Positions 8,114 to 16,939 are shown, counted from the first letter of the stretch. The stretch is 64,000 bases of DNA from Kutzneria buriramensis (GCF_043575855.1 NZ_CP144375.1:7130001-7194000), one strand, 5' to 3'. The notes: generated by a model from the letters alone, not told the origin. Translations and numbers: made by a program.

Positions 8114-10981
8114 TCAGTAGATGCGGGTGGACGTGTAGAGCAGGTCGAAGTTGGTGTCGGCCGGCGTGCCGCCGCTCGTGTAGCAGCCGACATCGATCAG
8201 GGTGTGGTCCGGGCCGCTGTAGTCGTTGTTCTTGGTGATGACGCAGTAGCGGCCGACGCCTTCGGCGGTGACGTGCATGGTGCTCGGGAAGTAGCCGTTG
8301 CCGAATTCCATGTGGTACTTGCCGGTCGAGGTGGGAGAGAACTTCGGGCTGCTGGCCCACTGCATGCTCGGGTCGGCCGTCACGAGGTAGTCGCCGACGG
8401 GCTTTCGGCTGTCGTCCAGGAAGTTCTGGTTGTTGGCGACGCTCGCGGCGAACGCCGAGTCGACCGGGCTGCCCTGCTGGTTGAAGCAGGCGATGTCGAC
8501 GGCGTTGCCGTTCCGGCCGAGGATCGAGCAGTGCTTCGGGTCGGAGCCGATGGGCGTCAGTTCCACCACACCCGTTGCGGCGCCGGCAAGTTGGGCGGTG
8601 TAGCGGCCGGGGCCGGTGTGCGCGACGGTGCCCGCGTTGCGGCCGTGCCGCCAGTCCGGGGCGAAGAAGTCGGCGCCAGGCAGGTCGTCGACCACGTACG
8701 AGCGAGTGCCGCCGGCGGCGAGCGGGTTGCTGCCGCTGCCGGCGGCGAAGAACACGAAGACCCGCATGTTGGTGGGAGCGCCGGCGTTGGTGAAGCAGTG
8801 GACGTCGATGATCTCGTCCACGCCGCTCTGGCCCCAGCTCGACGGCTGGCAGAACGCGCCCGCCTCGCTCACGTCGTAGGCTGTGACGATCACCGCGCCG
8901 CCGGGCGTGCCGGCCGCCGGCATCATGATCCGGTCCCAGCCGGTGCCCAGGTGCGTGGCCGTGGCGTGCCCGGCCGGCGGTGACTGCATCATCCAGATGC
9001 CCCAGACCCAGTTCGCCGTGCCGCCCGGGCTGTCGAGTCGGCGCGGTTGGCCGTTGTCGTCCTGCATGTCGTCGCGGGCGAAGCCCCAGCTGAAGGTGTG
9101 TGGCGCGGTGCTCGGGTCGGAGGTGCCAGAACCGGGCTGGCCGGGTTGTCCCGATTGGCCGGGCTGGCCCGAGGTACCAGGTGATTGACCGCCCTGACCC
9201 GGTGGGGCGCTGGTGGTCGCGCTGGTCGCCTTGCCGGGGGGACTGACGCCGGTCGTCGGCCCGGCGGTCAACCCCGGGCCCGGAGTCTCCGTCGTGCTGA
9301 TGGTCGTGTCGGGCGGCGGGCCCTCCGCGCTCACGCCGGGAGCATGTCCGGACGCCGTCACCAGGCCCGCGACGAGCGCCGCCACCGTGCCGATGCCGGC
9401 GACCGCGCGCACCACCTGGATGTTGTTGGCGACGAACTGCTGCACCGAGGCCGGCACCTTCAGCACGCTCACCTGCACCGGCCGCAGCAGCGCGGCGAGG
9501 CCGGTCGTCGCCTCGGCCGGCGGGTTCGCCCGCTGCTCGACCTCGTGGGAGAGCCGGCGGATCCGATTCGCGGTGGGCTCGTCGACGGCGTCCACCCAGT
9601 CGCTGATCAGGGCGGCCAGCAGCTCCAACGCCTCTTCGAGCCGGCCGTCGGCGTACTTGCGGGCCGCGATCGCGTACCGGAAGGAGATCTCGTCACGCAC
9701 CGACTTCGCGTGCACCGCCGCCCGCAGCCCGAGCGTCAGCACCCGGCCCCACTCGCTCCAGTGCCGGGCCGACATCAGCTTCGCCGCCGCGATCCGTGCC
9801 AACGCCAGCGCCAGGTCGTGGCGGCCGGCGTCGAGATTCACCAGCAGTGCCTGCTCGATCACCGTGATCGCGTCGGCGATCTGTTGCGCGTCAACGGTTT
9901 CCGTCACCCAGGCGGTGATCCGCTCGGTGACCCCGACGACGTCCAGCCGCTCGGCGAGAGGCTCGGCGACGCCCTCCGCGGCCTGGAAGCCGTTGTCCTG
10001 GAAGACAAGCGCGGTCTCGAGCAGCGTGGTTGCGGTGCCCTGAGTGGGAATGCCGGCGACGGCGGCGAGCACCGGCCAGCTCCACTCGGCCCGGTCCAGC
10101 GCGGCCAGGGCGAGCACCGCCGCGCGGCTCGGCTCGTCCAGCCACTCGACCAGGCGGGGCACGATCAGCTGGGCCTCGTCGGTGTCGAGCTCCGGCAGGA
10201 GCTGCCGCTGCGCGCACGCCACGGCCAGGTACCGGCCGAGACGGGCAACCAGGGCGGGGCGGTGGCCGTAGCCCTCGCACAGTTCGTGAACCCGATGGCG
10301 GGTGGCGGCCGGCAGCCGCCCGTTGAACCTGGACCGCAGCACCTGTCGGCTGGCCCGCACCGGAAGGCCGGCCAGCAGCACGTGCGCCTCGATGTCCTCG
10401 ATCTCGGCGAGTTCCGGCCGGTCCGTGGCGATCACGAACACGCTGTCCGGCACGGCTTCCAGCAGATCGACGAGGTCATCGGGCGAGCACTGCGGGTCCT
10501 CGACGATCACCAGCGCCCGCAGGTCGGCCAGCACGTGCCGGGACACGTCCGGCGGGATCGTGCGGCGGCGCGGGTACTCGCAGCACTTCTGCGCCACCTT
10601 GAGCAGGATCGCGTCGGCGTCGGGCTGCTGCGGTTTCGGCCACACCAACGCCTGCATGTCGGGCACGGCGAGTCGGCCGGTGTAGGCGGCGTGGCGGAGC
10701 AGGGTGGATTTGCCGACGCCGCGCGGTCCGTACAGCAGGACGTGCTGTTCCTGGCCGAGGGCCTCGGCCAGCCGGGCCAGCTCCGGCTCGCGGCCCAGAC
10801 ACGCCGCGTTCCGCCGGCCGAGCGTGCGCGGCAGGTCGTCCCGTAACCGGATTTCGCCGATGCCGATCGGGTCCTTGCAGACCTCGTCGATCGGGGGGAG
10901 GTTGATCACGACCTGGTCGACGTTGGCGGCCTGCACGCCGTAGTTGTCGCCGTCGTTCCTGAACTGCGGGCCGTCAGCCAC
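8114..10981 (-). CDS. STAND/AAA-type ATPase with one membrane span and extracellular C-terminal domain
   Basis: A 955-residue protein. After a short Asn/Gln/Gly-rich N-terminus comes an NTPase domain with Walker A GPRGVGKST (Lys91) and a Walker B-like strand ALVIVEDP, then a helical region to about residue 500 that resembles the winged-helix and helical-repeat part of STAND proteins. One hydrophobic span (about 522-545) leads to a Pro/Gly/Ser/Gln-rich linker (about 560-634) with GQPGQ-type repeats and a roughly 320-residue C-terminal region with recurrent units (V-x-C-F/Y, then G-x-P-x-D). The topology suggests a cytoplasmic switch coupled to an outside sensor. I choose the GTG at 10981, 9 nt after GAGGGG; longer starts would overlap map. 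It lies inside an otherwise conserved housekeeping block. Function unknown; a conflict or signalling role is inferred. Confidence 0.75.
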   Translation of the reverse strand: MADGPQFRNDGDNYGVQAANVDQVVINLPPIDEVCKDPIGIGEIRLRDDLPRTLGRRNAACLGREPELARLAEALGQEQHVLLYGPRGVGKSTLLRHAAYTGRLAVPDMQALVWPKPQQPDADAILLKVAQKCCEYPRRRTIPPDVSRHVLADLRALVIVEDPQCSPDDLVDLLEAVPDSVFVIATDRPELAEIEDIEAHVLLAGLPVRASRQVLRSRFNGRLPAATRHRVHELCEGYGHRPALVARLGRYLAVACAQRQLLPELDTDEAQLIVPRLVEWLDEPSRAAVLALAALDRAEWSWPVLAAVAGIPTQGTATTLLETALVFQDNGFQAAEGVAEPLAERLDVVGVTERITAWVTETVDAQQIADAITVIEQALLVNLDAGRHDLALALARIAAAKLMSARHWSEWGRVLTLGLRAAVHAKSVRDEISFRYAIAARKYADGRLEEALELLAALISDWVDAVDEPTANRIRRLSHEVEQRANPPAEATTGLAALLRPVQVSVLKVPASVQQFVANNIQVVRAVAGIGTVAALVAGLVTASGHAPGVSAEGPPPDTTISTTETPGPGLTAGPTTGVSPPGKATSATTSAPPGQGGQSPGTSGQPGQSGQPGQPGSGTSDPSTAPHTFSWGFARDDMQDDNGQPRRLDSPGGTANWVWGIWMMQSPPAGHATATHLGTGWDRIMMPAAGTPGGAVIVTAYDVSEAGAFCQPSSWGQSGVDEIIDVHCFTNAGAPTNMRVFVFFAAGSGSNPLAAGGTRSYVVDDLPGADFFAPDWRHGRNAGTVAHTGPGRYTAQLAGAATGVVELTPIGSDPKHCSILGRNGNAVDIACFNQQGSPVDSAFAASVANNQNFLDDSRKPVGDYLVTADPSMQWASSPKFSPTSTGKYHMEFGNGYFPSTMHVTAEGVGRYCVITKNNDYSGPDHTLIDVGCYTSGGTPADTNFDLLYTSTRIY

Positions 10982-11093
10982 GGCCGGCACCCCCTCACGG
11001 TCGAGTGATGCATCGCACAGCGGGTTGGACCCGTTACGTCCCGTCAGTGCCGGTCCGGCACCGTTCCCGGGGGCCAGGTCGTAGGGTGATGAC

Positions 11094-11951
11094 ATGCCCG
11101 TGCGTGCCGCTCTCAAGCCCGGTGAGTTGTCTCCCCGGCGACCCGTCCCCAACCACATCCCGCGTCCCGAGTACGTGGACAAGCCGGCGCCCACGCGCAA
11201 CAACGACCCGTGGGTGCAGCCGCCGGAGATCATCGAGGCGATGCGGGTGGCCAGCCGGCTCGCGGCGCAGGCCCTCCAGGAGGGCGGCAAGGCGGTCGCG
11301 CCTGGCGTGACCACCGACCACATCGACGCCGTCGTGCACGAGTTCCTGTGCGACCACGACGCGTACCCGTCGACGCTGGGCTACCGGAACTTCCCCAAGT
11401 CGTGCTGCACCTCGCTGAACGAGGTGATCTGCCACGGCATCCCCGACTCGACCGTGATCGAGGACGGGGACATCGTCAACATCGACGTCACCGCCTTCAT
11501 CGGCGGCGTGCACGGCGACACCAACGCCACCTTCCTCGCCGGCGACGTCAGCGAGGAGGCCCGGCTGCTGGTCGAGCGCACGCACGAGGCCACCATGCGG
11601 GCGATCAAGGCGGTGCGGCCGGGCCGGCAGCTCAACGTGGTCGGCCGGGTCATCGAGTCCTACGCCAACCGCTTCGGCTACGGCGTGGTCCGCGACTTCA
11701 CCGGGCACGGCATCGGCCGCTCCTTCCACAGCGGCCTGGTCGTGCTGCACTACGACGAGCCCAGCGTCACCACCGTGCTGGAGCCGGGCATGACCTTCAC
11801 CATCGAGCCGATGATCAACCTCGGCACCATCGAGTACGACATCTGGCCCGACAACTGGACGGTCACCACCAAGGACCGCAAGTGGACCGCCCAGTTCGAG
11901 CACACCATCGTCGTCACGGAGACCGGCGCGGAGATCCTCACCCTGCCGTGA
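11094..11951 (+). CDS. map: Type I methionine aminopeptidase
   Basis: Removes the initiator methionine from nascent proteins in the cytoplasm using two metal ions. The five expected ligands are visible: Asp131, Asp142, His205, Glu238 and Glu269, within IDVTAF, HGDTN, GHGIG, TIEPM and FEHT. The 285-residue length includes an N-terminal extension of about 40 residues rich in Pro and basic residues, as in the mycobacterial MetAP1c type (ribosome-docking extension; recalled). The ATG at 11094 follows a 112-nt divergent gap from the STAND gene. A strong terminator follows, so the gene is probably expressed alone. Confidence 0.96.
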   Translation: MPVRAALKPGELSPRRPVPNHIPRPEYVDKPAPTRNNDPWVQPPEIIEAMRVASRLAAQALQEGGKAVAPGVTTDHIDAVVHEFLCDHDAYPSTLGYRNFPKSCCTSLNEVICHGIPDSTVIEDGDIVNIDVTAFIGGVHGDTNATFLAGDVSEEARLLVERTHEATMRAIKAVRPGRQLNVVGRVIESYANRFGYGVVRDFTGHGIGRSFHSGLVVLHYDEPSVTTVLEPGMTFTIEPMINLGTIEYDIWPDNWTVTTKDRKWTAQFEHTIVVTETGAEILTLP

Positions 11952-11964
11952 TTCTCGTGCTTGG

Positions 11965-12005
11965 AAAGGACCATTCCTCTCCTCGAGTGAGAGGAATGGT
12001 CCTTT
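11965..12005. terminator. Strong bidirectional intrinsic terminator
   Basis: A perfect 17-bp stem (11965-11981 with 11989-12005) with a 7-nt loop, bounded by AAA on the left and TTT on the right so that it reads as a terminator on both strands. It separates map (forward) from the reverse-strand hydrolase gene. Confidence 0.92.
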
Positions 12006-12131
12006 CACATCATCGTTGAGGCGCATCAACTCCGGGCGCTTGCCGGCGGGGCCGTCACGGCGACGGCGGCCGCGGCGAGCCTCGCCGCGAGGAGAAAACG
12101 TTGGCGCATCGGAGTTCTCGTCCGGCACCGA

Positions 12132-12833
12132 TCAAGCCAGCGCTGCCACCAGTTCCGTGAGGGCGGCGGCGACCGGGATCGGGTCGGTGGCCGGCGCCAG
12201 GTGATTGGACGCCAGTTCCCGCACCGGCCAGCCGAGTTCCCGCGCCCTGGCCGCCTGTACGCCGTACGCCTCGGTCAGCAGCAGGTAGCCGCTGGGCCCG
12301 TCCCACTCCGCCGACGGCCGCTGCTCCTTGAGGAACTCGACGGCGACCTCCGGCTCCTCGTCGAGCATCTCCGCCCGCAGCGCCTCGTCGGCCACCAGCT
12401 CCGTGAACGGGTTCGGGGTGAACCAGTCCGACCAGCGCGGCAGCTGGCCCTCCCGCGCCGACGCCCGCAGCTTGGCGAACCGCGCCGGTTCCAGCTCGCG
12501 GAAGCTGTGGCCGGGCGTCGGCAGCTCGGCGTCCACGTACACCAGGGCCGACACCAGCTCGTCGAGCTCGGCGGCGAACGCCGGCAGCAGCGTCCCGGCG
12601 GCGCTGTGCCCGACCAGCACGGCCGGCTCCGCCAGCTCCACCTCGTCCATGGCGTCGGCGAACGCGCCGATCAGCCGCTGGTGCACGGGCGCCGCGCTGA
12701 CCGTGACCCGGAGGTCGATGAGACAGGACTCGACGCCGCCGGCCGCGAGCGCGTCGGCCAGCGGGCGCAGGCTCGCCGGACCGAGATAGGGACTGTGTAC
12801 CAGGACTACGGGCAGGAGACCGACAGCGGGCAT
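12132..12833 (-). CDS. Alpha/beta-fold hydrolase
   Basis: A 233-residue alpha/beta hydrolase. The first strand VVLVHS carries the usual oxyanion region, and the nucleophile elbow is GHSAAG; the catalytic His is probably in the NHL segment near residue 215 and the acid lies between. The substrate cannot be predicted. The ATG at 12833 gives a start at the normal distance from strand 1; longer in-frame extension would run into cobQ on the opposite strand. It is divergent from cobQ with only 40 nt between start codons, so their promoters must overlap. Confidence 0.8.
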   Translation of the reverse strand: MPAVGLLPVVLVHSPYLGPASLRPLADALAAGGVESCLIDLRVTVSAAPVHQRLIGAFADAMDEVELAEPAVLVGHSAAGTLLPAFAAELDELVSALVYVDAELPTPGHSFRELEPARFAKLRASAREGQLPRWSDWFTPNPFTELVADEALRAEMLDEEPEVAVEFLKEQRPSAEWDGPSGYLLLTEAYGVQAARARELGWPVRELASNHLAPATDPIPVAAALTELVAALA

Positions 12834-12873
12834 GACGTGGATGATGGCAGCACAGTGACACGGGGAGGGAACT

Positions 12874-14406
12874 TTGGGCGCATTGCTTGTGGCCGGCACG
12901 ACATCCGACGCCGGCAAGAGCGTGCTGGCGGCCGGCATCTGCCGCTGGCTGGCCCGTCGCGGCGTGCGCGTGGCCCCGTTCAAGGCGCAGAACATGTCCA
13001 ACAACTCGGCCGTGACGGTCGAGGGCGGCGAGATCGGGCGGGCGCAGGCGCTCCAGGCGGCGGCCTGCGGGCTGGCCCCCAGCGTCCGGTTCAACCCGGT
13101 GCTGCTCAAGCCCGGCGGCGACCGCAGCTCGCAGGTCGTGGTGCTGGGCAAAGCGGTTGGCGAGGTCAGCGCGATGTCCTATCGGGACCGCAAGCGGGAG
13201 CTCTCCGTGATCGCCCAAACGGCCCTTGCGGAGCTCCGTTCGGAATTCGACGTAGTTATCTGTGAAGGCGCAGGTTCACCCACTGAGGTCAATCTGCGCG
13301 CCACTGATATCGCCAACATGGGGCTCGCCCGGGCCGCGAACCTGCCGGTGATCGTGGTCGGGGACATCGATCGCGGCGGCGTGTTCGCGCATCTGTACGG
13401 CACGCTGGCGCTGCTGTCGCCGGAAGATCAGGCCCTGATGGCCGGATTCGTCGTGAACAAGTTCCGAGGCGACCCCGCTTTGCTGGAGCCGGGACTGCGC
13501 CAACTGCGCGCCGTCACCGGCCGTCCGGTGTACGGAGTGCTGCCGTGGCGGGAAGATCTGTGGCTGGACGCCGAGGACTCGCTGTCCTATGTGGCCGATG
13601 GCGTGATCGGCCGTCCGGCCGCTCCGGTGGGCGGGCAGTGGCTGCGGGTGGCGGTCGTGCGGCTGCCTCGCATCTCCAACGCCACCGATGTGGAGGCCCT
13701 GGCCGGCGAACCCGGTGTGGCGGTGCGCTTCGTGACCGAGCCGTCACGGCTGACCGACGCGGATCTGGTGGTGCTGCCGGGATCCAAGGCGACGGTGTCC
13801 GATCTGGACTGGTTGCGCCGCACCGGATTGGCCGATGCTGTTCGATTGCATGCCGCGCGCGGGCTGCCGGTGCTGGGGATCTGCGGCGGTTTCCAGATGC
13901 TCGCCCGCACGATTGACGACGTTGTCGAGTCGGGCGTCGGCGAGGTGCCCGGCCTCGGTCTGCTCGACACGGCCATCGGTTTCGCGCCGGACAAGACGCT
14001 GACCCGGCCGGCCGGCAAGGCGCTCGGCCAGGCCGTCACCGGGTATGAGATCCACCACGGTCAGGTGCTGCGGCGGCCGGCGGAGCTGGACGGCCTCATC
14101 GAGCTGTCCGACGGCGCCGTGGAGGGCGCGGTGGCGGGTCCGGTGATGGGCACCCACTGGCACGGCCTGCTGGAGAACGACGGCTTCCGCCGGGAGTTCC
14201 TGCGCTGGGCGGCCGGCACGGCCGGCCGGGACGGCTTCACGGCCGCCGAGGGCACCTCGTTCGCCGCCGCCCGCACGGCCCAGCTGGACCTGCTCGGCGA
14301 CCTCGTAGAGGAGCACCTGGACACCGAGGCGCTGCTGGCCCTGATCGAGCGCGGCGCCCCCGAGGGGCTGCGGGTGCTGCCGCCGGGGGCGCCGCCGCTC
14401 GACTGA
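12874..14406 (+). CDS. cobQ: Cobyric acid synthase (CobQ/CbiP)
   Basis: Glutamine-dependent amidase that converts adenosylcobyrinic acid a,c-diamide to adenosylcobyric acid by four ATP-driven amidations. The 510-residue protein has a dethiobiotin-synthetase-like N-terminal half with the P-loop GTTSDAGKS and the KAQNMSNNS motif, then a class I glutamine amidotransferase half with nucleophile Cys337 in GICGGFQ and the catalytic His in the GTHWHG segment. The start is TTG at 12874, supported by GGGGAGGGA just upstream and the expected N-terminal GALLVAGTTS. It lies apart from the other cob genes and no riboswitch is visible before it. Confidence 0.95.
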   Translation: MGALLVAGTTSDAGKSVLAAGICRWLARRGVRVAPFKAQNMSNNSAVTVEGGEIGRAQALQAAACGLAPSVRFNPVLLKPGGDRSSQVVVLGKAVGEVSAMSYRDRKRELSVIAQTALAELRSEFDVVICEGAGSPTEVNLRATDIANMGLARAANLPVIVVGDIDRGGVFAHLYGTLALLSPEDQALMAGFVVNKFRGDPALLEPGLRQLRAVTGRPVYGVLPWREDLWLDAEDSLSYVADGVIGRPAAPVGGQWLRVAVVRLPRISNATDVEALAGEPGVAVRFVTEPSRLTDADLVVLPGSKATVSDLDWLRRTGLADAVRLHAARGLPVLGICGGFQMLARTIDDVVESGVGEVPGLGLLDTAIGFAPDKTLTRPAGKALGQAVTGYEIHHGQVLRRPAELDGLIELSDGAVEGAVAGPVMGTHWHGLLENDGFRREFLRWAAGTAGRDGFTAAEGTSFAAARTAQLDLLGDLVEEHLDTEALLALIERGAPEGLRVLPPGAPPLD

Positions 14407-14862
14407 TCAGTGCGACGACGAGGTCTCGGTGGTGCTGGTCGGCGCGGTGGTGCTCGTCGCCGAGGTGCTCGGCTGCACGCCCCGGTCCACGTTCAGGATC
14501 GCCTTGGCCACGTCCGCGCCGCCCGCGCCGAGGCCCGACGAGTAGGCGGAGATGATCTGCTGCTCACGGGCCGGGTCGGTCTTCTGGCCGCCGGCCGAGG
14601 TGCGGATCTTCTGCACCGTCGCGGACGCCTCGCCGCGCTGCTTGAGCAGCTCGATGATCTGCTTGTCGAGACCGTCGATGATCTTGCGCTGCTCGGCGAT
14701 CGACGCGTTCGGGTCCACCGTCGCCGGGGGGTTCGTCTGGCCGGCCGGCTGCGTGGACGTTGCCTCCTTGCTCGGCGAGCAGGCCGCCGCGGCAAGCAGG
14801 GCCACCCCGCCCAGACCGGTCAGCGCGGCCCGGCGGGACAGGCTGGAACTGCGGACGTCCAT
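14407..14862 (-). CDS. Exported lipoprotein chorismate mutase (AroQ fold)
   Basis: A 151-residue protein with a twin-arginine-like signal (SRRAALTGLGG) ending in a lipobox-type AAAC, then an all-helical chorismate mutase domain (about 50-125) and a Ser/Thr-rich tail. Comparing with AroQ enzymes, the positions of catalytic Arg (in EQRK), Arg (in KQRG), Arg (in QKIR) and Glu (in AREQQ) are all kept, so it looks catalytically intact rather than a relic. The ATG at 14862 has GAGG 7 nt upstream. The stop codon abuts the cobQ stop with no nucleotide between them. An extracytoplasmic chorismate mutase is unusual; role unknown. Confidence 0.72.
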   Translation of the reverse strand: MDVRSSSLSRRAALTGLGGVALLAAAACSPSKEATSTQPAGQTNPPATVDPNASIAEQRKIIDGLDKQIIELLKQRGEASATVQKIRTSAGGQKTDPAREQQIISAYSSGLGAGGADVAKAILNVDRGVQPSTSATSTTAPTSTTETSSSH

Positions 14863-14933
14863 CGAGAACCTCACATAAGCAGGTCTTCGGCACGATCTTT
14901 GCCCTTGCGGGCCCGATCGTAGGACCTCGCCCG

Positions 14934-15617
14934 TCAGCCCCGTTCGGCGGTGTGCCGCTCCAAGAGCTCCTCGAGGAACGAGCCGGCCTCGCGGGCCGCC
15001 CGCTCCGGGTCGCCGGCCCGCACCGCGTCCAGGATCCCGTCGTGCGAGATCTGGCCGGACTCCACCGGCGACACGTTCACGGTGGCGGCCACGCTGGCCC
15101 GCACCACCTCGGTCAGGCCGCGGTAGAGCTCGGTGAGCAGCTCGTTGTGCGAGGTCTGGACGATCAGCAGGTGGAAGGCGGTGTCCTGCTCGATCATCGC
15201 CTCCCAGGCCTGCTCGGCGGCGGCCCGGTTGCGCTCGGCCAGCAGGGTCTCCAGGTGGACGATGTCCTCGGGTGTTCGGTGCTTGGCGGCCAGCCGCGCG
15301 CCCTCCACCTCCAGCGTCCGGCGCACCTCGAGCACCTCGCGCAGCTCCTCGCCGACCAGCCGGCGCACCGCGCCCGATAGTTCGCTCGTCGCCCGAACGA
15401 AGGTGCCGTCCCCCTGGCGGACTTCCAGCAGGCCGGCGTGGGCCAGCGCGCGCACCGCCTCGCGGACCGTGTTGCGGCCCACACCGAGGGCGCTGACCAG
15501 TTCGGGCTCGGCCGGTATGCGCTGGCCGACGGGCCATTCCCCGGACGAGATCGCCTTTCGCATCTGCTCGATTACCTGGTCCACAAGGCCAGTTCGGCGA
15601 GTAGTGGCCAACGGCAC
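14934..15617 (-). CDS. GntR family regulator, FadR subgroup
   Basis: A 227-residue transcription factor. An N-terminal winged helix (about 8-75) carries the GntR signature, including PAEPELVSALGVGRNTVREAV split over helices 2 and 3, followed by an all-helical FCD effector domain (about 85-215) with metal-binding Asp and His residues. The GTG at 15617 is preferred because GAGAGG lies 8 nt upstream; the ATG at 15641 has none. It diverges from an MFS gene and a palindrome sits at the MFS start, so it probably controls that transporter and itself. The effector is likely a small organic acid, which the sequence does not specify. Confidence 0.86.
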   Translation of the reverse strand: MPLATTRRTGLVDQVIEQMRKAISSGEWPVGQRIPAEPELVSALGVGRNTVREAVRALAHAGLLEVRQGDGTFVRATSELSGAVRRLVGEELREVLEVRRTLEVEGARLAAKHRTPEDIVHLETLLAERNRAAAEQAWEAMIEQDTAFHLLIVQTSHNELLTELYRGLTEVVRASVAATVNVSPVESGQISHDGILDAVRAGDPERAAREAGSFLEELLERHTAERG

Positions 15618-15649
15618 GGGGTCATCCTCTCGTCCGGACATCCTACGTT

Positions 15650-15664
15650 TGTCATAGTGTGACA
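15650..15664. promoter_or_regulatory. Palindromic GntR-type operator
   Basis: TGTCA-N5-TGACA (15650-15664) lies between the FadR-like regulator and the MFS gene and overlaps the MFS start codon. FadR-subgroup proteins bind short palindromes of this size, so this is the likely binding site. A bound repressor would block MFS expression directly. Confidence 0.55.
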
Positions 15665-16939
15665 GTGACGACCCAGCACCAGGCGCCGGACCGGTCTCCG
15701 TCAGCCGTTCAGAGTGCCACCAGAGGCAAGCAGACAGCGCATTTGCTTGAGCCGGCAACGAAGCCGCGCTCGCGACACGCCGTGCTGGCCGGAACCACCC
15801 TGCTGGCGGTTGCGGTCACGCTGGCGGCGGCCAACCTCCGCATCTCCGTGACCAGTCTCTCCTCGGTGCTGGGGGACGTCCAGCGTGGTCTCACGGCGAC
15901 CTCCGCTTGGGCGAGCGCGGTGACCGCCGCCCCGTCCATCTGCTTCGGCTTGGCGGCGCTGGTGTCGCCGTGGCTGGCTCGCCGGCTGGGCGGCGGACCG
16001 GCCATCGCCGGCGCGTTGGCGCTGCTCGCCGCCGGCCTCGTCGTCCGCGTGCTTGCGGGTCCCGCGCTGCTGCTCGGCGGCACGCTGGTCGCGTGCGCCG
16101 GCATCGCCGTGTGCAACGTGCTGGTGCCCGTCGTCGTCAAGGAGTCGTTCCCGACCAAGGTCGGCCTCGTCACCGGCATCTACAGCTCGTCCATGGCCGC
16201 AGGCAGCGCGGTCGCCGCTGCCGTCACCCCGCCGCTGGCGACCGCTTCCGGCGGCTGGCGGCCGGCGCTGGCGGCGTGGGCCATCCCCGCGGCGCTTGCC
16301 CTGGCCGTGTGGCTGATCGGCGCCCGTCGGGCCACCGATGTCGTGGCGGGCGACCAGGTTCACGGTGGTCGGCGCAACCTGCTGCGAGTGCCCATGGCCT
16401 GGGTCTTCACGCTGCTGTTCGCGGCGCAGTCGATCTACGCTTACGTGATCATGGGCTGGCTGCCGGAGATCCTGCGCGACGCCGGCATCGACCGCGACGC
16501 CGCCGGTGTGCTGCTGGGCATCACCATGGTCGTCGCCGTGCCGCTCAACCTGGTCGTGCCGCACTTCGCGGCCCGGCTGCGCTCGCAGTCGTGGGTGATG
16601 ATCGGGCTCACCGTGATGCCGGTTGTCGGTGTGCTGGGCCTGATGCTCGCGCCGGCGACCGTGCCGCTGGCGTGGGCGCTGCTGCTCGGGGCCGGCATGA
16701 CGATCTTCCCGGTGGTGCTGACCATGATGGCGTTGCGCACCAGAACATCGGCGGAGACCACCCAGCTCTCGGGCATGTCCCAGGGCTTCGGCTACCTGAT
16801 CGCGGCGGGCGGCCCGTTCCTGGCCGGCCTCGTGCACGGGTGGCTGGGCTCGTGGACCGTGCCGCTGATCCTCGTGCTCGGCGTCCTCGCCGCCCAGGCC
16901 ACCCTCGGCGCCGTCATCGGCCGCCCGCGCCACATCTAG
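15659..16939 (+). CDS. MFS transporter, CynX/NimT-like
   Basis: A 426-residue integral membrane transporter with about 12 hydrophobic helices, beginning after a 40-residue basic, disordered N-terminus. Features such as NLRISVTS in helix 1 and the PVVVKESFPTK and GIYSSSMAAG segments are typical of the CynX/NimT (cyanate/nitroimidazole) branch of the major facilitator superfamily. The start may be GTG 15659 or GTG 15665; neither has a ribosome site, so leaderless translation is possible. Divergent regulator and shared operator suggest substrate-inducible expression. Substrate unknown. Confidence 0.85.
   Translation: MTVTTQHQAPDRSPSAVQSATRGKQTAHLLEPATKPRSRHAVLAGTTLLAVAVTLAAANLRISVTSLSSVLGDVQRGLTATSAWASAVTAAPSICFGLAALVSPWLARRLGGGPAIAGALALLAAGLVVRVLAGPALLLGGTLVACAGIAVCNVLVPVVVKESFPTKVGLVTGIYSSSMAAGSAVAAAVTPPLATASGGWRPALAAWAIPAALALAVWLIGARRATDVVAGDQVHGGRRNLLRVPMAWVFTLLFAAQSIYAYVIMGWLPEILRDAGIDRDAAGVLLGITMVVAVPLNLVVPHFAARLRSQSWVMIGLTVMPVVGVLGLMLAPATVPLAWALLLGAGMTIFPVVLTMMALRTRTSAETTQLSGMSQGFGYLIAAGGPFLAGLVHGWLGSWTVPLILVLGVLAAQATLGAVIGRPRHI

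Noticed and set aside
10982..11323. N-terminal extension of the STAND protein up to 11323
   Set aside because: It would run deep into map on the other strand, has no domain features, and a good GAGGGG site supports the GTG at 10981.
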